Notes under the pieces: model-generated
The model's input: the letters and a program-made list of their open reading frames with translations, nothing else
Databases searched by the model: none
What the model was told of the DNA's origin: nothing
Part shown: positions 31,101 to 46,100 of the stretch, one piece after another
Layout of the letters: the number at the start of each line of letters is the position of its first letter
How positions within the stretch are numbered: the stretch's first letter is position 1
NCBI GenBank assembly: GCA_963854835.1
Contig: OY978529.1
Coordinates: 33,538,055 to 33,602,054 of the forward strand
DNA length: 64,000 nt
Source of the DNA: Megamerina dolium
Taxonomy: Eukaryota; Arthropoda; Insecta; Diptera; Megamerinidae
Reading direction: 5' to 3'
Position numbers and translations under genes: made by a program

Positions 31101-34100
31101 ATACTTCAAGATCACTTAAAAGATCATGCTTATCACAAGATGCATTCGAAGAAAAAACAAAAATTAAAATTAAATTTAAAATAATCATTATTATTATAAT
31201 TTTTTTTTTGCTATGAATCTCATTTAACATCGTTTGTGTGTTAATTTAATGCAAATTAATTTAAAAACATTCGATCATTCAAATAGATTAAAGTTGCACC
31301 AATACTACTATAACATTATTTATAGAGAAGCAATAAAAACAAAACGCAAAATCACAGCCGATTAGTCTCGTGACTAGAATAAGTGTATTATATGCGTTCT
31401 ATATTTACAGATACCTATATATTTATACATACATATATGCCAGCTAACTACTACTACTCATATCAGACATACATATATAGTTGTTGACACTGAAGTAGTA
31501 CTTTAACACTTTCTACATTATATTCTTATTTGTTGAATAGTGATAATCGTAATTATCATAAACTTAAATATACATGCATAGCTACATTTTGTTTTATAAT
31601 GCCTCTCGGCCATATTGTACATAGCTGTTGTTGGTATAGTATATTGTATACTCATATGATATATACGAGTGTACACATTCATAATATGAATATGTATTTA
31701 TGAATTATATGCAACAAGGGCAACTTCATGTCAAAATAAAAATGGCATAAATAAACAAAATAAATTGCATAAAAAATAAACGCTCAAGTTTCCATATAAA
31801 TTTCCGTATTTAAAAGAATAAATAATTTATTTATACATTTGTTTTTATCATTTGCTGTGCTTTTGTTTTTTTTTTTTTTTTTTTAATTCTATGAACCTAT
31901 TTATTCTACAATATTTATACTTATATATGTACAATATGGTTAATAGCTATGTATATTTTAAACGTTTTCTTTATTAAAGCGTCCAATATTTGATGCTTTG
32001 CATTGAAGAATTTGGAAGCAAACAAATTAAAATTAAAATATAAATAAATACAATGGCAAATACGATATATTGTATCTAAATTAGATTTTTAGTAGCACCT
32101 ATCATTTGTAGACTTAATAAAAAATTTGGTCAATAATAACACTGTGCAACAAAAATAAAATCACATTGGTCACTCTTACGATATTACTGACAAAAAAAAA
32201 AGTTTACATCATATAGTATACATACATATGTACATTAAGGCTGGTGAATTTTGTGTTTCTCGGTCAATTTTGTACAGATGTCTGCTTAATGGATGGATGG
32301 TCAGCTATTGTCAATTTTCGGGTTTATTCGGTTTATTTGGCATGGGAAGGAAATTCAAAGAAATGTTGCAGAGAGAAAATTAAGGGAATCGGTCATCGAT
32401 TTCATCGCTGTAGAGGCGATTTCGGTTCAATTATGGAGCTATTTGATATTCAGATATTTTTTGAAACATTTTGTATTGGAATCCCCTTGGGGTGGGGTGA
32501 ACGAATGAGAGTTAGTTGTACATTCCATCGCTCTAGAAATGAGATCTGAGTTTCTTCGGTCATTATGCATACTACTTATCTTAAGGGTTCTCCCAATCTT
32601 CTTCCTCAACATTTCCTCTGAACATTCCTATCCCGTATATCCGACCTTTAAGGGGATTCCCATAAAAAATCAACGTAAAAATACCTGAAAATGGATCATG
32701 GCTTATGAAGAATCATCCCTAGAGATACGAAGTGTATGACCGATCTGTAGTAATTTCTCCTCCTCTGAACGTATTTATCCCATATTTGCACTTTAAGTGG
32801 GGCTTCCTTACAAATTAATAGTTTCGTAAGGTGAGTACAAATCAGGAATCCCTTTATGCTTTCTTGGAAAGAAATGTTTAAAATTACACAAGTTGTTTTT
32901 GCATACAATAACCCACCTCAATGTACATAAGTACGATTTAAACCACATGGAAGTTCGTACCTCAATATTTTGCTTTTTAGACAATACTGCGAAAAAATAC
33001 AATTTTTTGACTTAAATTTTGTCGAACAAAGAAATATCAGTTTGAGGAAAAAGAAGTTCAAATAAAAAATTTCGACATTATTGCAAACATTTTTCGATAT
33101 TTATCGTCCAATTCGTCAATAAAATTGTAACTTTCTGATAACTGTTGTTGTTGTTGTTGTTAAGTTTTGAAACCTTAAACCGATTACTGAATATAAAAAA
33201 ATCGATATTACTGCTAGTATTTTTAGACAGTCATTCCTTTGGCATTAATACAGTAACTACCTACACCAGAAGTTCAACCAACAGATTTAATTTTTGAAAA
33301 ATTTCCGTTTTAATACTTGACATTCATGTGTATAATTCTAAAACATCCCCTCAAAATTCACTTTGTTTAATTTTGGTATTTTGGGCTTGGCAATTAAAAC
33401 GAAACTGGTTTTATTTTTTATATAGTATATCTAGATATAAGTATATATGTACATAATATATATATTTAAAAGGGTTTAAAAAATTTTACCACAATAAAAA
33501 ATTGATTAAATTATTAATAATACCCTTTAGGGTGTGCTTAAAAAAACTTAGCAGTAGAAAAAAAGATTGATTTGTGGAAAAAACCATAATTTTTTAATCA
33601 ACATCACCATCATGATTGACACGTGACTATAAATAAAGTTTTTGAAAAAATACCAAGCATCTGAAAAACTAGACACACTAATAGCATGTAAAATAATAAT
33701 TATTTAATATAATTATTGATATTTTTATATTGTATAATTATGGATTTTATTAGTATTAATATGATCGTTTTTTCTGAGTTGATTTGTAATGTAAAAAATA
33801 CTGAAAATATTTTTGCTAAGACAAAAATCATCAAGAGGGTCATTAAAAAAATCATAACAGCATACATTTGTGGTTAAATAAATTTTATCAGTAGGAAATG
33901 TTGTTATCCAATTTAAACACAGAATTTATTTGCCATAAAATTTAGAGAGATAAAATAATTGCATTTATTTTCAAATGGACGCTAACACAAAAATGCTAAA
34001 AATTTGTAAATATGATCGGGAATTTTAATTTCAAAGACATCATCAATTTTTTCAAATTTCCATATCGAAAATTCACGAAAAATACATGGCCCCCTAAACA

Positions 34101-37100
34101 TCCCAGATCATAGTCATAACTCGACTTAAACGATTATTAATTGTTGTCACATATATACTCGTATAACTATAATAATCATAATGCCTATTGATCACATTAT
34201 TGATCTGGTGGAGTCGGGCATGTTTCCTTCTGCATCAAGTAAAATATGTTGATATGCAAGTTTGCATATTTTTGTCATAATATATCGTTAATTTTTATGA
34301 CTTTACAGTTTGTTAATAAATTTGCTGAGAATAATTATTTAACAAATTATTTAACAGCAAATTATATGTACGTGTGTTATATTACAGCTATGATTTTTAA
34401 CAATCTGATATATACATGTGCATATATATACCCAAGGGGAAAGTAATGGCTATGGAAGAAGCAGTCCATAGTTTGAAGTTAGAACCATTTCTGCTTTATA
34501 AACGTCTACGTATTTTGATACTATATGTCTTACCTACTTACTTACACATATGGGACCATTAAAACCGAAAATCGATTTAGGCCAAATATAGCATTTAGCA
34601 GTTGTATTTTGAGCCGCCGGCTCCAACTCCAAACATTCTATCATCTGAGATAGAAGTTGCCCAAGTTTCGGCGCCATATGTAACTACAGGCATGATGAGG
34701 GCTCAACTTCTCAATTGCTTACTTAACCCAAAGTAGCACCTGTTGGTAAGAGTGATGCTTCGCAATATCTCCAGGCTGACGTCAAACGCAGTTATCAACA
34801 GTGACGTGCTGTCAAAGACGCCAGAATTATTTGTGGTTGACACTAAGTACTTCGTCTTGACCTCCCTTACATCTCGGTGGGAAAGTAAATCTCCAAGAAC
34901 AGTTATATTGGTTGATACTCTATAGATGTTTTTATTTCCACTGGAATTTCACACACTCCGCTATTGTTGCATCTCCATTAACATATCGAGCGTTTTGTCA
35001 AAGCTCTTTTATAGCCATCGTACACAAATTTCTCTACTTTATGCATTTCTTTCATTGTCCAACTTCAATATTTTATGTCATTTATTTTTAAAATCAAAGT
35101 TCAGTGATGTGAGAAGAAATTTTGCAGGTACTTATCGATAAATTTAGTGCTCACACCAGTCTGGTATTCACAACTTGAAAAACTCAATTTTGTAGTTTAT
35201 TATTTATTATTTTGCTCTTTTTTCTTCCCATTGGGTATTTTATTACATTTTACATATGCATATGCATGTATGCATATTGCTAAAAATAATATTTCATTAG
35301 TGTCTATTTCAGATTTATTTACGTGATAACTTAGCTACTATTTATTAAATAATAAACACGTCATTTAACCATTTTGTAATTTTTGAAGTCAATGCACGTA
35401 CAATCTTACATATGAGGGCAGTTAGATCAATCAGCGGCTTTTTGAATAAAAGATTTTATTTTGGCAAATAAGCGTCTTATTTCTCAACATATTTACTTTA
35501 GCTTGATACATTTAGTGATCGTCCATCCAAATAATATTTCATCGACCTTTTACCGCAGAGCTATTTCCTCAAACACAGGCCTAGAAACACAAAATAATAG
35601 CAGAGGTGTAAATTTTGGAGAATATGCTGGATGGAGTAGTAGTTCGTAACCTAATACATGCAATTTTGCCATTGATACTGCAGTCTTGATCGCCATTGAA
35701 TTGTTATTGTGGAAGGCAATTTTTTCTTCGCCAAATCTGTTCGTTTTTGCTTCAAATCAAAGCCGAATATATCCAACAGCTGTAACTAATATTCACCGCT
35801 GATTCAAGGATTCAAGGGACCCGACCACTTATAACTTTTACAATGAGTCTTTTGAAAAAAGACCAATAGTAACTGCAAAATCTGGACTTTTATTATTCTA
35901 GTCCAATAAAAACAGTTAAGTTTGGCCAAATCCTTTTTGTTTAAATTTTATTAAAAAAAATTTGTTTCTGTTTAATTGGTATAATTGGACAAGAAAAATA
36001 GAAATCCATATTTTCAGTTATTATTGACTTTTTTTCCAAAATGTTCGATAAATAAAAAAGATCCAGTCCTGAGGATAGCAGGGACTCCGGAAACTTTCTT
36101 CTACCGAAATATTTTGCTCCGGACTTTTTCGATCTCCTGCACAGCACCATAACTTTGTTGGCAAACAGACTAATCGTAGCTTTCTTTACCTTATTACCTT
36201 GGTATTTAATGTGTTTTGGTTGGAATTACGAAACGGCGCGCGCAAAAGCTCGTTCGGGTTGCGGTTGAACATTACCGCTCTTGATCGCAAGATTGAGTTT
36301 GTTGTCAATTGTGATAAACGCGAAAGCAATCTAGCGGATACTTTTTTATCCAAATATTCATGTAAAATGTAATGTACCATCTCAGTTAAGATGTCTATGG
36401 CCTCTGCCACCTCATGCACTTTCATTTTCCGATCATTCAATATCATTCTATGGATTTTATCAAAGATTTCTGGTGTGACGACCTTTTTCGAGCTACATAA
36501 ACGTTCGCCGTCACTTCTGCTGGTTCGATAACAACAGAATTCAGTAAATCGTTTCTTTACCATTACAGTTAATGACGCAAAGTTTTCGTAGTATCAAGCG
36601 TTTCCTAAGAAATTCACTTTTTTTCATTTTCGTCGAAATTCACGAATTTGTCTGCCTTCAAAGGCTGTCAAACACACACCACAATAGATGGCGCTGCTTG
36701 CTTAAAATTTGACATTAGTCCACTTTCTAAATGAAGTTACGATTACATATAAATCCATTTTTTACGTCGAATTTTTTCATAAATTGTATGCAATATATTT
36801 ATATAGCAACAATAATTTGTGACATTATTATTTTGGTTTGTGAGGCATTTTAGCTTTATGTTTATGAAAAAAAAAAAGAATTTACAAAGAAATTTAAGAT
36901 ATTTATCAATTTTTGTCCATGAAAAAATGACTTAATTTCAGAATTTTCCACTCATTATTTAATGAAATTTAAAATAAAAAAACAAGTTTACATTAATTGC
37001 AAAAAAGATGATAAGATCTTTTAAAATACACTAAGAATTTGTATTCATGAAGATGAATAGCACACAAAAGAAATAGAAAGAAATAATTTTGATCAAATTT

Positions 37101-40100
37101 GGAAAAATATCAAAATGAAATGTTCAATTTTTTTTTTTGTGTAATTTTTCAAACATTTTTTCCCATATCTGAAAAGTCCAAAAATTGGTTGCGAAAAATT
37201 GAAGAAATTGTGGTTTTTTGTTTAAAATTACCTATAAAAAGTATGTGATATATCATATTAGGCCTATGCAAACAGCAACATAACCTAAACTAGCAAGAAC
37301 TAAAACAGAAACCTAATATACAGAAATCTAACATCACGTTAAAAAAAAATCATCATCGCAAACTCAAGTTACAGGAATTTGAAATATGTCTTCTAAATTA
37401 TCCAGAATATGTGGACACTTGCATATACTCGTAAGAATGTTCAATTTATTTATAAAATGCATTTAAATTGTTCACCAATATTTGTATTGGATACAGTACC
37501 ATATACGTGCCAATACAAATGTGTATGCATTTTGTAACAATTCAAATATTTCTTTACAAAATACTTTTTCAATTCAAAAACCATAATTTATAGTCATAAG
37601 TATTTGCATATGCTTATGCAATTCACGTCACAGGCCATATGCGTATTAAGAATTGCATACCAAATGGTCATCGTGATACTCATTCCATGCAAAAATCATA
37701 TACATACATATGTATGTATGTGTGTATGTATGAACGTCAAAAGGATCAAACTCATTAGGTGATGTGCTATTTATGGCTTTATTTATTTTCTTTTAATTTT
37801 TTTTTTTTAAATTATTTCACACAATATTCCATTTATTATATAGTATGCATACAAATGGACGCTCATCCATTATTTATGTCAGTACTTCCTCCGTTTGCAT
37901 CTGATTTTTTTTTTTTTCGTAATATTCATTCCATTTGCGCAATTTAAACGCTTCTTATGCAAGTGCGAATGCCTTGAACGACGTCGCTGTCACTAACGCA
38001 ATTACAATGCACAAATATAGTTCTTAAAATATTTATTTTTATTAAAATTTCATATAATTAACTATAAAAATATTTCGAAATCAAATCGATTTATTTTTGC
38101 GCACATCCCTATCCAATTAATATGTATGCTAAGTATAATAATTAGTGTTAAATTAGTGTTGCCAATAACAATGGTATATTTACTCATATTGATTTTCTCT
38201 ACAACATATTACACATGTAGTGGTATTTGAAAATAGAAAGATTATGCCATAAGACTCTGGCTTACATGTCTGACACTGCACAATAATCGACAAATTTTAC
38301 GCGGCATAAACATGAAATGACGCCTTTAGTGGTCAGTAGTAAATATATGTATATTATCTACTCTGATGATTGGAATGCCCAATCTCAAGTCAGAGCTTTG
38401 AGTTCAGTTTCCTAGTAACTACAATACTAAGTGAGGCTATATTAAACTATTTTATAAATAGTTGTGGGCGAAAAAAGGGAAGAGCAAAAGAAATTTGTGA
38501 ACAAAAAAAAAAAAATCGTTGATTAAAAAAAGACGATTTCTTTAAAAATAAGAAAATCATTATTATTTAATGCTTCACAAAATATGGCAATATTTAGCAG
38601 AGAATTTTGAGATTGTTGATGAGCTTTATCCGGATCCGAATACGAACTCAGTAATTTTAATCTGAACGTAGAATATACTCCAGGGTTTTTTGTTACATAT
38701 ATATTTATAATTAAGTTCCGGATGTAACTTTAGAGATTGCCATCAGAAAGAAAAATATACCACAGAATTTTGCTACATAAGCCAGTTTTTTTGGCTAGAC
38801 GATTGACTCAATTGATTAAGATGCTTGACAAATGGAGCAACAGCAAGTGAAGACTTTGAGCGATAAGGATTTCAATTATCAATTCAATTAGCGATTCTTC
38901 AAAGAAACGAGTTAGATAAGTCATAGCCTCTTTGAATCTCCCACGTAGAACGTTTAAATGCAACCCTTCTTCTGTCAACTACCGCCTGTTAATATACCAC
39001 CATCAAATTTTCAGCAAGTCATTTAGTTTATGTTTAACTATTTTTTGCCTAAAACAACCATTACCGAAATCAAGGGGATAGGCTTGGTAAACACCATGGA
39101 TCCGACCAATTATAACTTTTAAAATAAAAATCTTTTGAAAAAAGTTTCGGAATTTTTGGAAAAAAGTGCAATAATAATTGAATATTTTAAATAAATTTGC
39201 TTAAACAGAATTAGCGGTTTGTTTATTATTGGCTAACTTTTATTTGGACTTACATATATTTAGGCAAAGTTTAACTGTTATTATTGGACTGGAAAAATAA
39301 AAGCCCGCATTTTTCAGTTATTATTGGATTTTTTTCCAAACATCCAGGTTGCCCAAAAAAGAGGCAATCGATGAGAAAACCGCCTAATTTGATTACTTTG
39401 AGGAAACCAATTACTTGGAAGGAGCTAAAAAGAGACTACGTTCAGAAATAAAACGCTCTTTTCCCGAAAAAATCTTTCTCATTCAAAACACTTACCTATT
39501 TGTCATCATAAGCATTTCTCCAATCCGTTTGCAAATAGTGAAAATCCAATTTTCGTTACCTCTCCGCCGATATAGTCGTTACAATTGCAGAATAAGTACA
39601 ATTACTTTTATTTATAGCAAACAATAATAAGAAAAATTCATAATTGCATACTAAATAAACAAGCAAATGAATGAGCATTTTTTCCATCTACTTAACCTGT
39701 GTAAAATTCGATTTTAAACCGTATATACTATTAACAAACTTATACGCAAATACTCGTATTTGTGTTTTATGTGTTTATGCATGCAGTTAGATTTACATTT
39801 ATTTGTACGCGTGTGTTTCTATAACTATAAGCCTTTGCCGTTAGAAATTCTTCGAAAAATGTTTAGCAATTAATTTCTATAATTCTATTCTCACATGGAA
39901 TTTTCCTTAATTTCATTTATATTAAAAACGAAGTAACTAAACGTTTTCGTTAGCGATACACATAATCAACATACTCGTATATCATCCCTAACTGTAGAAA
40001 ACAGTAGCTGTCTCTGGTAGTGCCACTATATGATCGGTAATCATCGGTTACATCAGACAATTGTTATACGGTTATTATTTCTACTATTGTTATTTTATAC

Positions 40101-43100
40101 ACACGTTATATTTTACAATTTATTGTCAATTGGAAAATAGAGAAGTACCTATACAATATATGATTATTTTTCTATTAATTACTCGTATTCTGCTACTTAT
40201 GAAGGTACATACAGATGCATTTATATAATTCATTCATAATCAGCAGGTTATACAGTATAAATATTCATGCATACAGTGTACATATTCTTTATTTGATGTA
40301 AATTATTGAGTATTTCAAATTATTATACGGTAGCCGGAAAGGTTCTGATGAGTTAAAGTCTCACATTGAATGTGCTATGGCCCTAGGTCTCATGAGACTG
40401 TTATGTCGTATACTTTAAAGAAAGTTCCAACTCAAATTTACTTAATTCCACCTCTTCAATAAATATTTGTTTGGGAAATCTGTAAAATACTTATACTATT
40501 TTTAGTTCGAACGTATTTCTGTCCATTTTGTTTACCACAAATATAAAACAAAATTAGGCGCTAAAATCAAAATTGAAATCTAATTATTACAGAATAAATA
40601 TTCTTAGGCTTTTTGTATCAGAAATTTGTAATATATCGATACTATTTTCCAATGTGAACTTAATTTTGATGGAGAATTTGTAAACGTGATCGCGCGTAAA
40701 ATAAAACAAAAATTTGCAAATTTTTAATTATTGCAGGTTTTTGTGATCCTATTGTCTTGCAAAAATCCCAAAAAAAACTTTTATCGCCGTTTTACCGAAT
40801 GAACCGAAAAACCATGTATACCAGCTTTCAATATATTTTATACATATTGGCATAAAAATTTTTAGAAAAAATAATCGATACACTTTATAAATTTCTTTTA
40901 ACAAAAAATCTGACAATTATAAGCGAAATTAAGTACATTTATCGTGATTCATGGTAGAAAATACTACGAAAACTCGTTAACAACTGTTAATATATGTCAA
41001 ATCTCTCTCTTGGTGTGACCAGATGCAACCCTTGGCTAATTCAGTGTTAGTCTTAGTTTATGATTTGATTTCGAACGTATTTCTGTCCATTTTGTTTACC
41101 ACAAATATAAAACAAAATTAGGCGCTAAAATCAAAATTGAAATCTAATTATTACAGAATAAATATTCTTAGGCTTTTTGTATCAGAAATTTGTAATATAT
41201 CGATACTATTTTCCAATGTGAACTTAATTTTGATGGAGAATTTGTAAACGTGATCGCGCGTAAAATAAAACAAAAATTTGCAAATTTTTAATTATTGCAG
41301 GTTTTTGTGATCCTATTGTCTTGCAAAAATCCCAAAAAAAACTTTTATCGCCGTTTTACCGAATGAACCGAAAAACTATGTATACCAGCTTTCAATATAT
41401 TTTATACATATTGGCATAAAAATTTTTAGAAAAAATAATCGATACACTTTATAAATTTCTTTTAACAAAAAATCTGACAATTATAAGCGAAATTAAGTAC
41501 ATTTACCATGATTGACGATAGAAAATACAACGAAAACTCGTTAACAACTGTTAATATATGTCAAATCTCTCTCTTGGTGTGACCAGATGCAACCCTTGGC
41601 TAATTCAATGTTAGTCTTAGTTTATGATTTGTAAAGTGAAAACATGAATTCCGAGTTTTTCGAACAACGCTTTGAATCAGTGTTCTTAATTTGTCACCAT
41701 CGTATCCCAATATTTTAACTTTTTGGTTTTCAAATACCGAATTAAGCTTATATCGGAATACAAATTTATCGAACTAATTCTGCACCTCACTGGCTGCATA
41801 CAGTCGGTTTGGTCTTTCGCAATATAATTATTTCTTAAGCAAAAAACTTAAAAAAAAATTACTATAAAGTAAATTGTCAGTTTGTGGCTCTCAAACGTTC
41901 AAAAATACAAATTTTATGTATGTAGGTTGGCATACAAATTTGTAAAAAAAATTATCGATACATTTATTAAGTTTCTCTTTTTACCAAATATTTTACAATT
42001 TTAAGCGAAATTTAAAAGAACTCTATGACAAAGCTCAGAAAAAGTGATATCACAAGGGTTCTGCCGTACGAAACCGGCGAGTATAAGTAGGTAGTAACAG
42101 TACTGGAAGAGAAGTCCAGCCAAAAAACCCTTCGGGTCTTATAAGTGCCATATATTTATTTTTCTTTTTTAATATGCTGCAATATTGGTATAGTTCCGTT
42201 CATTTCCATATTAGTATCCCTTGTAAGGCAATATAAGTAAATGAAAATGTTTACAAGTGGCTTTCCTTGAGAATTTCCATTCAGTTACAATCAAGATATT
42301 AATATATCTTGATTGTATCTTGATTGATATGAACAACATAAATCCTTACTATCTAAATACATTAAACATTTCATAAATTTATTGCATTTTTTTAAATGTA
42401 AAATGTAATAAATAATAAGATTTAAATGCACTGTATTTATCATTGTTGCATTGTATTTACTTTTTAATCATATAAATATGTGTAAATATAAAATTATATA
42501 GAAATGTAGTATGTAGATATGTGAAAATGCACTTGTATTAATACCGCACATTTCCGTTTGTAAATCCTACTAAAGTAGGCAAGGTACACACATGCCAGAA
42601 ATTACCCTACAATGCGGCTAGTAGCCACATGATGCATTCGATTGGCTTGTGATGGCATTTTGCGTTGATTGATTTATTATGCATAGCTTTGCAAGTAATT
42701 CTTCTTAGTGTTGCTCAATTTTTGTATTGTTTGCTATTATTTATTTCTTTTTTTTTTTGTATGCAACTGTTAATACCTAAATCAACAAACTTAACGAAAA
42801 CAGTAGTTAGAAACTCGTAATATTCCCAATACGTAATATCATGAATCGATTGATCGATCATTCATTTTGTTTGTTTGCTCATTGTCTGAAAAGAAAATAA
42901 TGTTTATCGGTTTCATATGTCATGTGAATATCGATTATGAATTAATACCAATTTTTGCTTTGTTTTTTTTTTTTTAATCTAATTATTATTTTTTTTTATA
43001 TCTAAGTGAATTTAAGTTCCTTTATTGCTATGTGTGTTGTTGTTCAATTTTTGCACTGCAATAATTAATACATTTATCAATTAGAGGCATAATACGAAGA

Positions 43101-46100
43101 AAGTAAACAAAAGCAAAACAATTATCACAAATTAAATTATATTACGTGTAGTAGGTTGCCAATACATAAAGGTTCATTTTAAGCCGTCGCTTAATTGATG
43201 TCATCGTCGTCGCTAAGTTTTGCAAACACATGACTCTGGGTGCGGTGCATTTACATTGTCATTTGAATTAAATTTAGATCAATTTGCAATGTGTTGTTAT
43301 TTTCCGTTTTCATTTTTTATATTTTTATTATCTTATTCATTATCACCATTATTCACACCAATATTATAATTATTTTTCATTATCACTGATTATTTTGAAA
43401 AAAAATAAAATTATTCCACACAAAATAAAGCTGAGATGTCATTATGTTTGTACTACATATTATAATCGTGTGAATATTTAATTAAGAAAAATATTATTTT
43501 TCCGTGGTTTTGTTGTTGTTGTTGTAGCATTCTTTTTGTGAAATAATAATCAAATTTGGCCACGTGATTTTGAAGTTATCTGCGTTGGCCTGAGTTTGCT
43601 AAATATTGCGTATTCGCGTATTCTTTGTGCATACGTTGACGTCATTCAAATGCCAGCTCTGTGGCACCTTATTCGGCAAAACTTTGTAACCTGTGACCTC
43701 TTAAATATCTTACTGTCTATGCAAACACAGGTACTTCAATCCAATTTACCATAAAGAACTGCGAAACAAAGTAATTTTAACCTCGATTAGCATTTGAGTT
43801 CCTAAAATTCTATAATTCAGCTAAGACCACAAACTCTCAAATGGTACTGGTTGCATTTGGAGCACAGAGAGCATTGTGAGGAAGTTTTGCTTTCGGAAGC
43901 ATTCGCAGTGCTCAAGTTGGCTTGTTGAATTATCGAGCAAAAGTAATGTGTGTCAATAACTTTGCGGATTCCATCCACAAACGGAAGTGGTATGATACTC
44001 GAATCATGCAGGTTGGCAATTATGCAACTTTGTGAAAGAACCTGCGATGGGCCAATAATTTTTTGGGGTCCATCCATAAAAGGAGGTGGTATGGTACTCG
44101 GATCATAAGGATTGGCGATCATTCAGCTTTGTAAAAGACAGGAGTCTGGTAAGATTTCTCCTACCAATCAGAAAGCAGACTGATTAGGTTATTACTCTGT
44201 GTTATCACAGGTATATGGGTACTGTGGGTATCATTACAGACCCGTTTTATCAATTTTGACTCAAGAATGTGTACAGTAAGGAGCATTTTTTCTGCCAGTG
44301 TCCAGTCTTTTCGAGAACAAAGTTCATATTGTTAATTTTACATGAGTAAAATTCTCGCTAACCAAACTTTTGGGATTCATCAAGAAAATCAAGAAGTTCG
44401 TGGCATATTTTTTTTTTTCTTAAACAACTTATTTTTCATTATTTACTACTAACCCACTACTAACGATTTTGGCCGAGTGCGAACATTTTGGCAATCGCAC
44501 CTTGTCTTCACTCGTTGACTCACAGATAGTTTTTCTACTACCTGATCATTCCACCTTATGCTTCAGTATCGCATTTCGCAGTCGTGTAATTCACTTGATG
44601 AAACCGATTCAGCAAAATTGCAGGATTTTAATTCGTTTAACTGCAAGTAACTGCAAGTTGTTTGATTAATATTCAGAATTTCAAATAACTTTTTGCTAAA
44701 TTTGAATAATTTTTTTTTTTAATTCTTTAATTTGGCAAGTTTTCCGTACTCAGGTTTGTTGTTAGTTAAATTTTATATGGGAATTTTTATGACAATTATG
44801 CATAATTGACTGCAGTGACTGTCTGCTGATATTTATTTGAGCAGATAAAGCTCCCTATCGAAACTCTAGGATTGGCTTTTATGACAGCAGCTACATCCGA
44901 ACTGATGGATCTCGACGGTAAGGCGTCTTATGATTCATGAGCCTCCTTATAGTCCATCTGCTAAGAGGAGTACCGCCAAACATGATAGCACCTTTCATCA
45001 GCCACCCAATATAACAATACGATACCCATTTTATATCGGCGTTGTTTTTTTTCTTCTTTATTTCGACGGGGACTGACTCAAAAGTCAAGGATTGGGGTTG
45101 TTTTTAATACTTTTCTCCAAAGCAAGTAGCTCTAAAGAGTTTTTCTATGGAAAACTCCAAGAAATGGAAATGGTTTGTCTTTCAGTCAATGTTGTGCAAA
45201 CTGAAGTGGGACGATTCTGGAAAAGATATTCCTATATTAGCTGATTTCGAACTACAGAATTTTTGTGATATAATTTTTTGTCATTCTTATCGAAGATATC
45301 ATCCTTAAAAACATAAAAAAAAACTTGCAATATAGCCAAAAACGATGTTTTATATGGTTATAAGGAAACCTAGGGAAACTGGCGGAAATATGACCACATT
45401 CTATGTGTTTCCTTTTTTATTTTGATGCTGTGCCTACTTTCCAACCAATAAATGGCGAAGTTATGAAAGATTTCGTAGAACACAATTGCAGATTTTGACA
45501 TTCTCCTATGGCACTATTAGACATTAATTTTTTTTATTTTGGCCTCGCACAAAACCATCCGCAAGGCCACGAGTTAACTCTCAAAGAATGAATTGCCCAT
45601 TACGCTTAATTTGGAATTAACAATTAATTAAATTCACTACGACAAATCTTACAGAATACACTTTGTATCATAAAATTCTTCATAAACGATTTCACTTTCC
45701 TATTTGCTTAAAACAATTGAAATAGATCATAAAAATTATATTACTCTTTTCATATGCATATACATACATCTACATCCATATATTAACAAATAATGAATAG
45801 AGAATTTTCTCATACTCATAATCTTATTTGATTACATATTAATTTGCAAATTTTTATTACTCGTATTATTGCATTAAACCGTATGCATATTATTTTTCAT
45901 TACCATCTTACGAGCATGAGTTCTTTCTTCTTCTTCATATGGTCGTATGTATATCACATGATATTTCTTTGTAGCACGTGATAATTGTTGTTTCATCTGT
46001 TGACTATTCTATTGCATACTAGTGTTTATCTAATGAATTAATTCACACATATTCTCGTACATATACACACCCACACAATACATACACATACATGCAATAA

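Noticed and set aside
32244..32549. 101-residue plus-strand frame in the CAH1 intron
   Set aside because: Composition is protein-like, but no motif, splice context or second copy was seen.
40506..41631. CRISPR-like or satellite array
   Set aside because: There are only two full units of 563 bp with no spacers; a simple tandem duplication explains it, and the DNA is animal nuclear.
44891..45088. 65-residue minus-strand frame with [19 protein letters not shown]
   Set aside because: It looks coding-like, but I recognise no family and the frame is short; it may be a transposon scrap.
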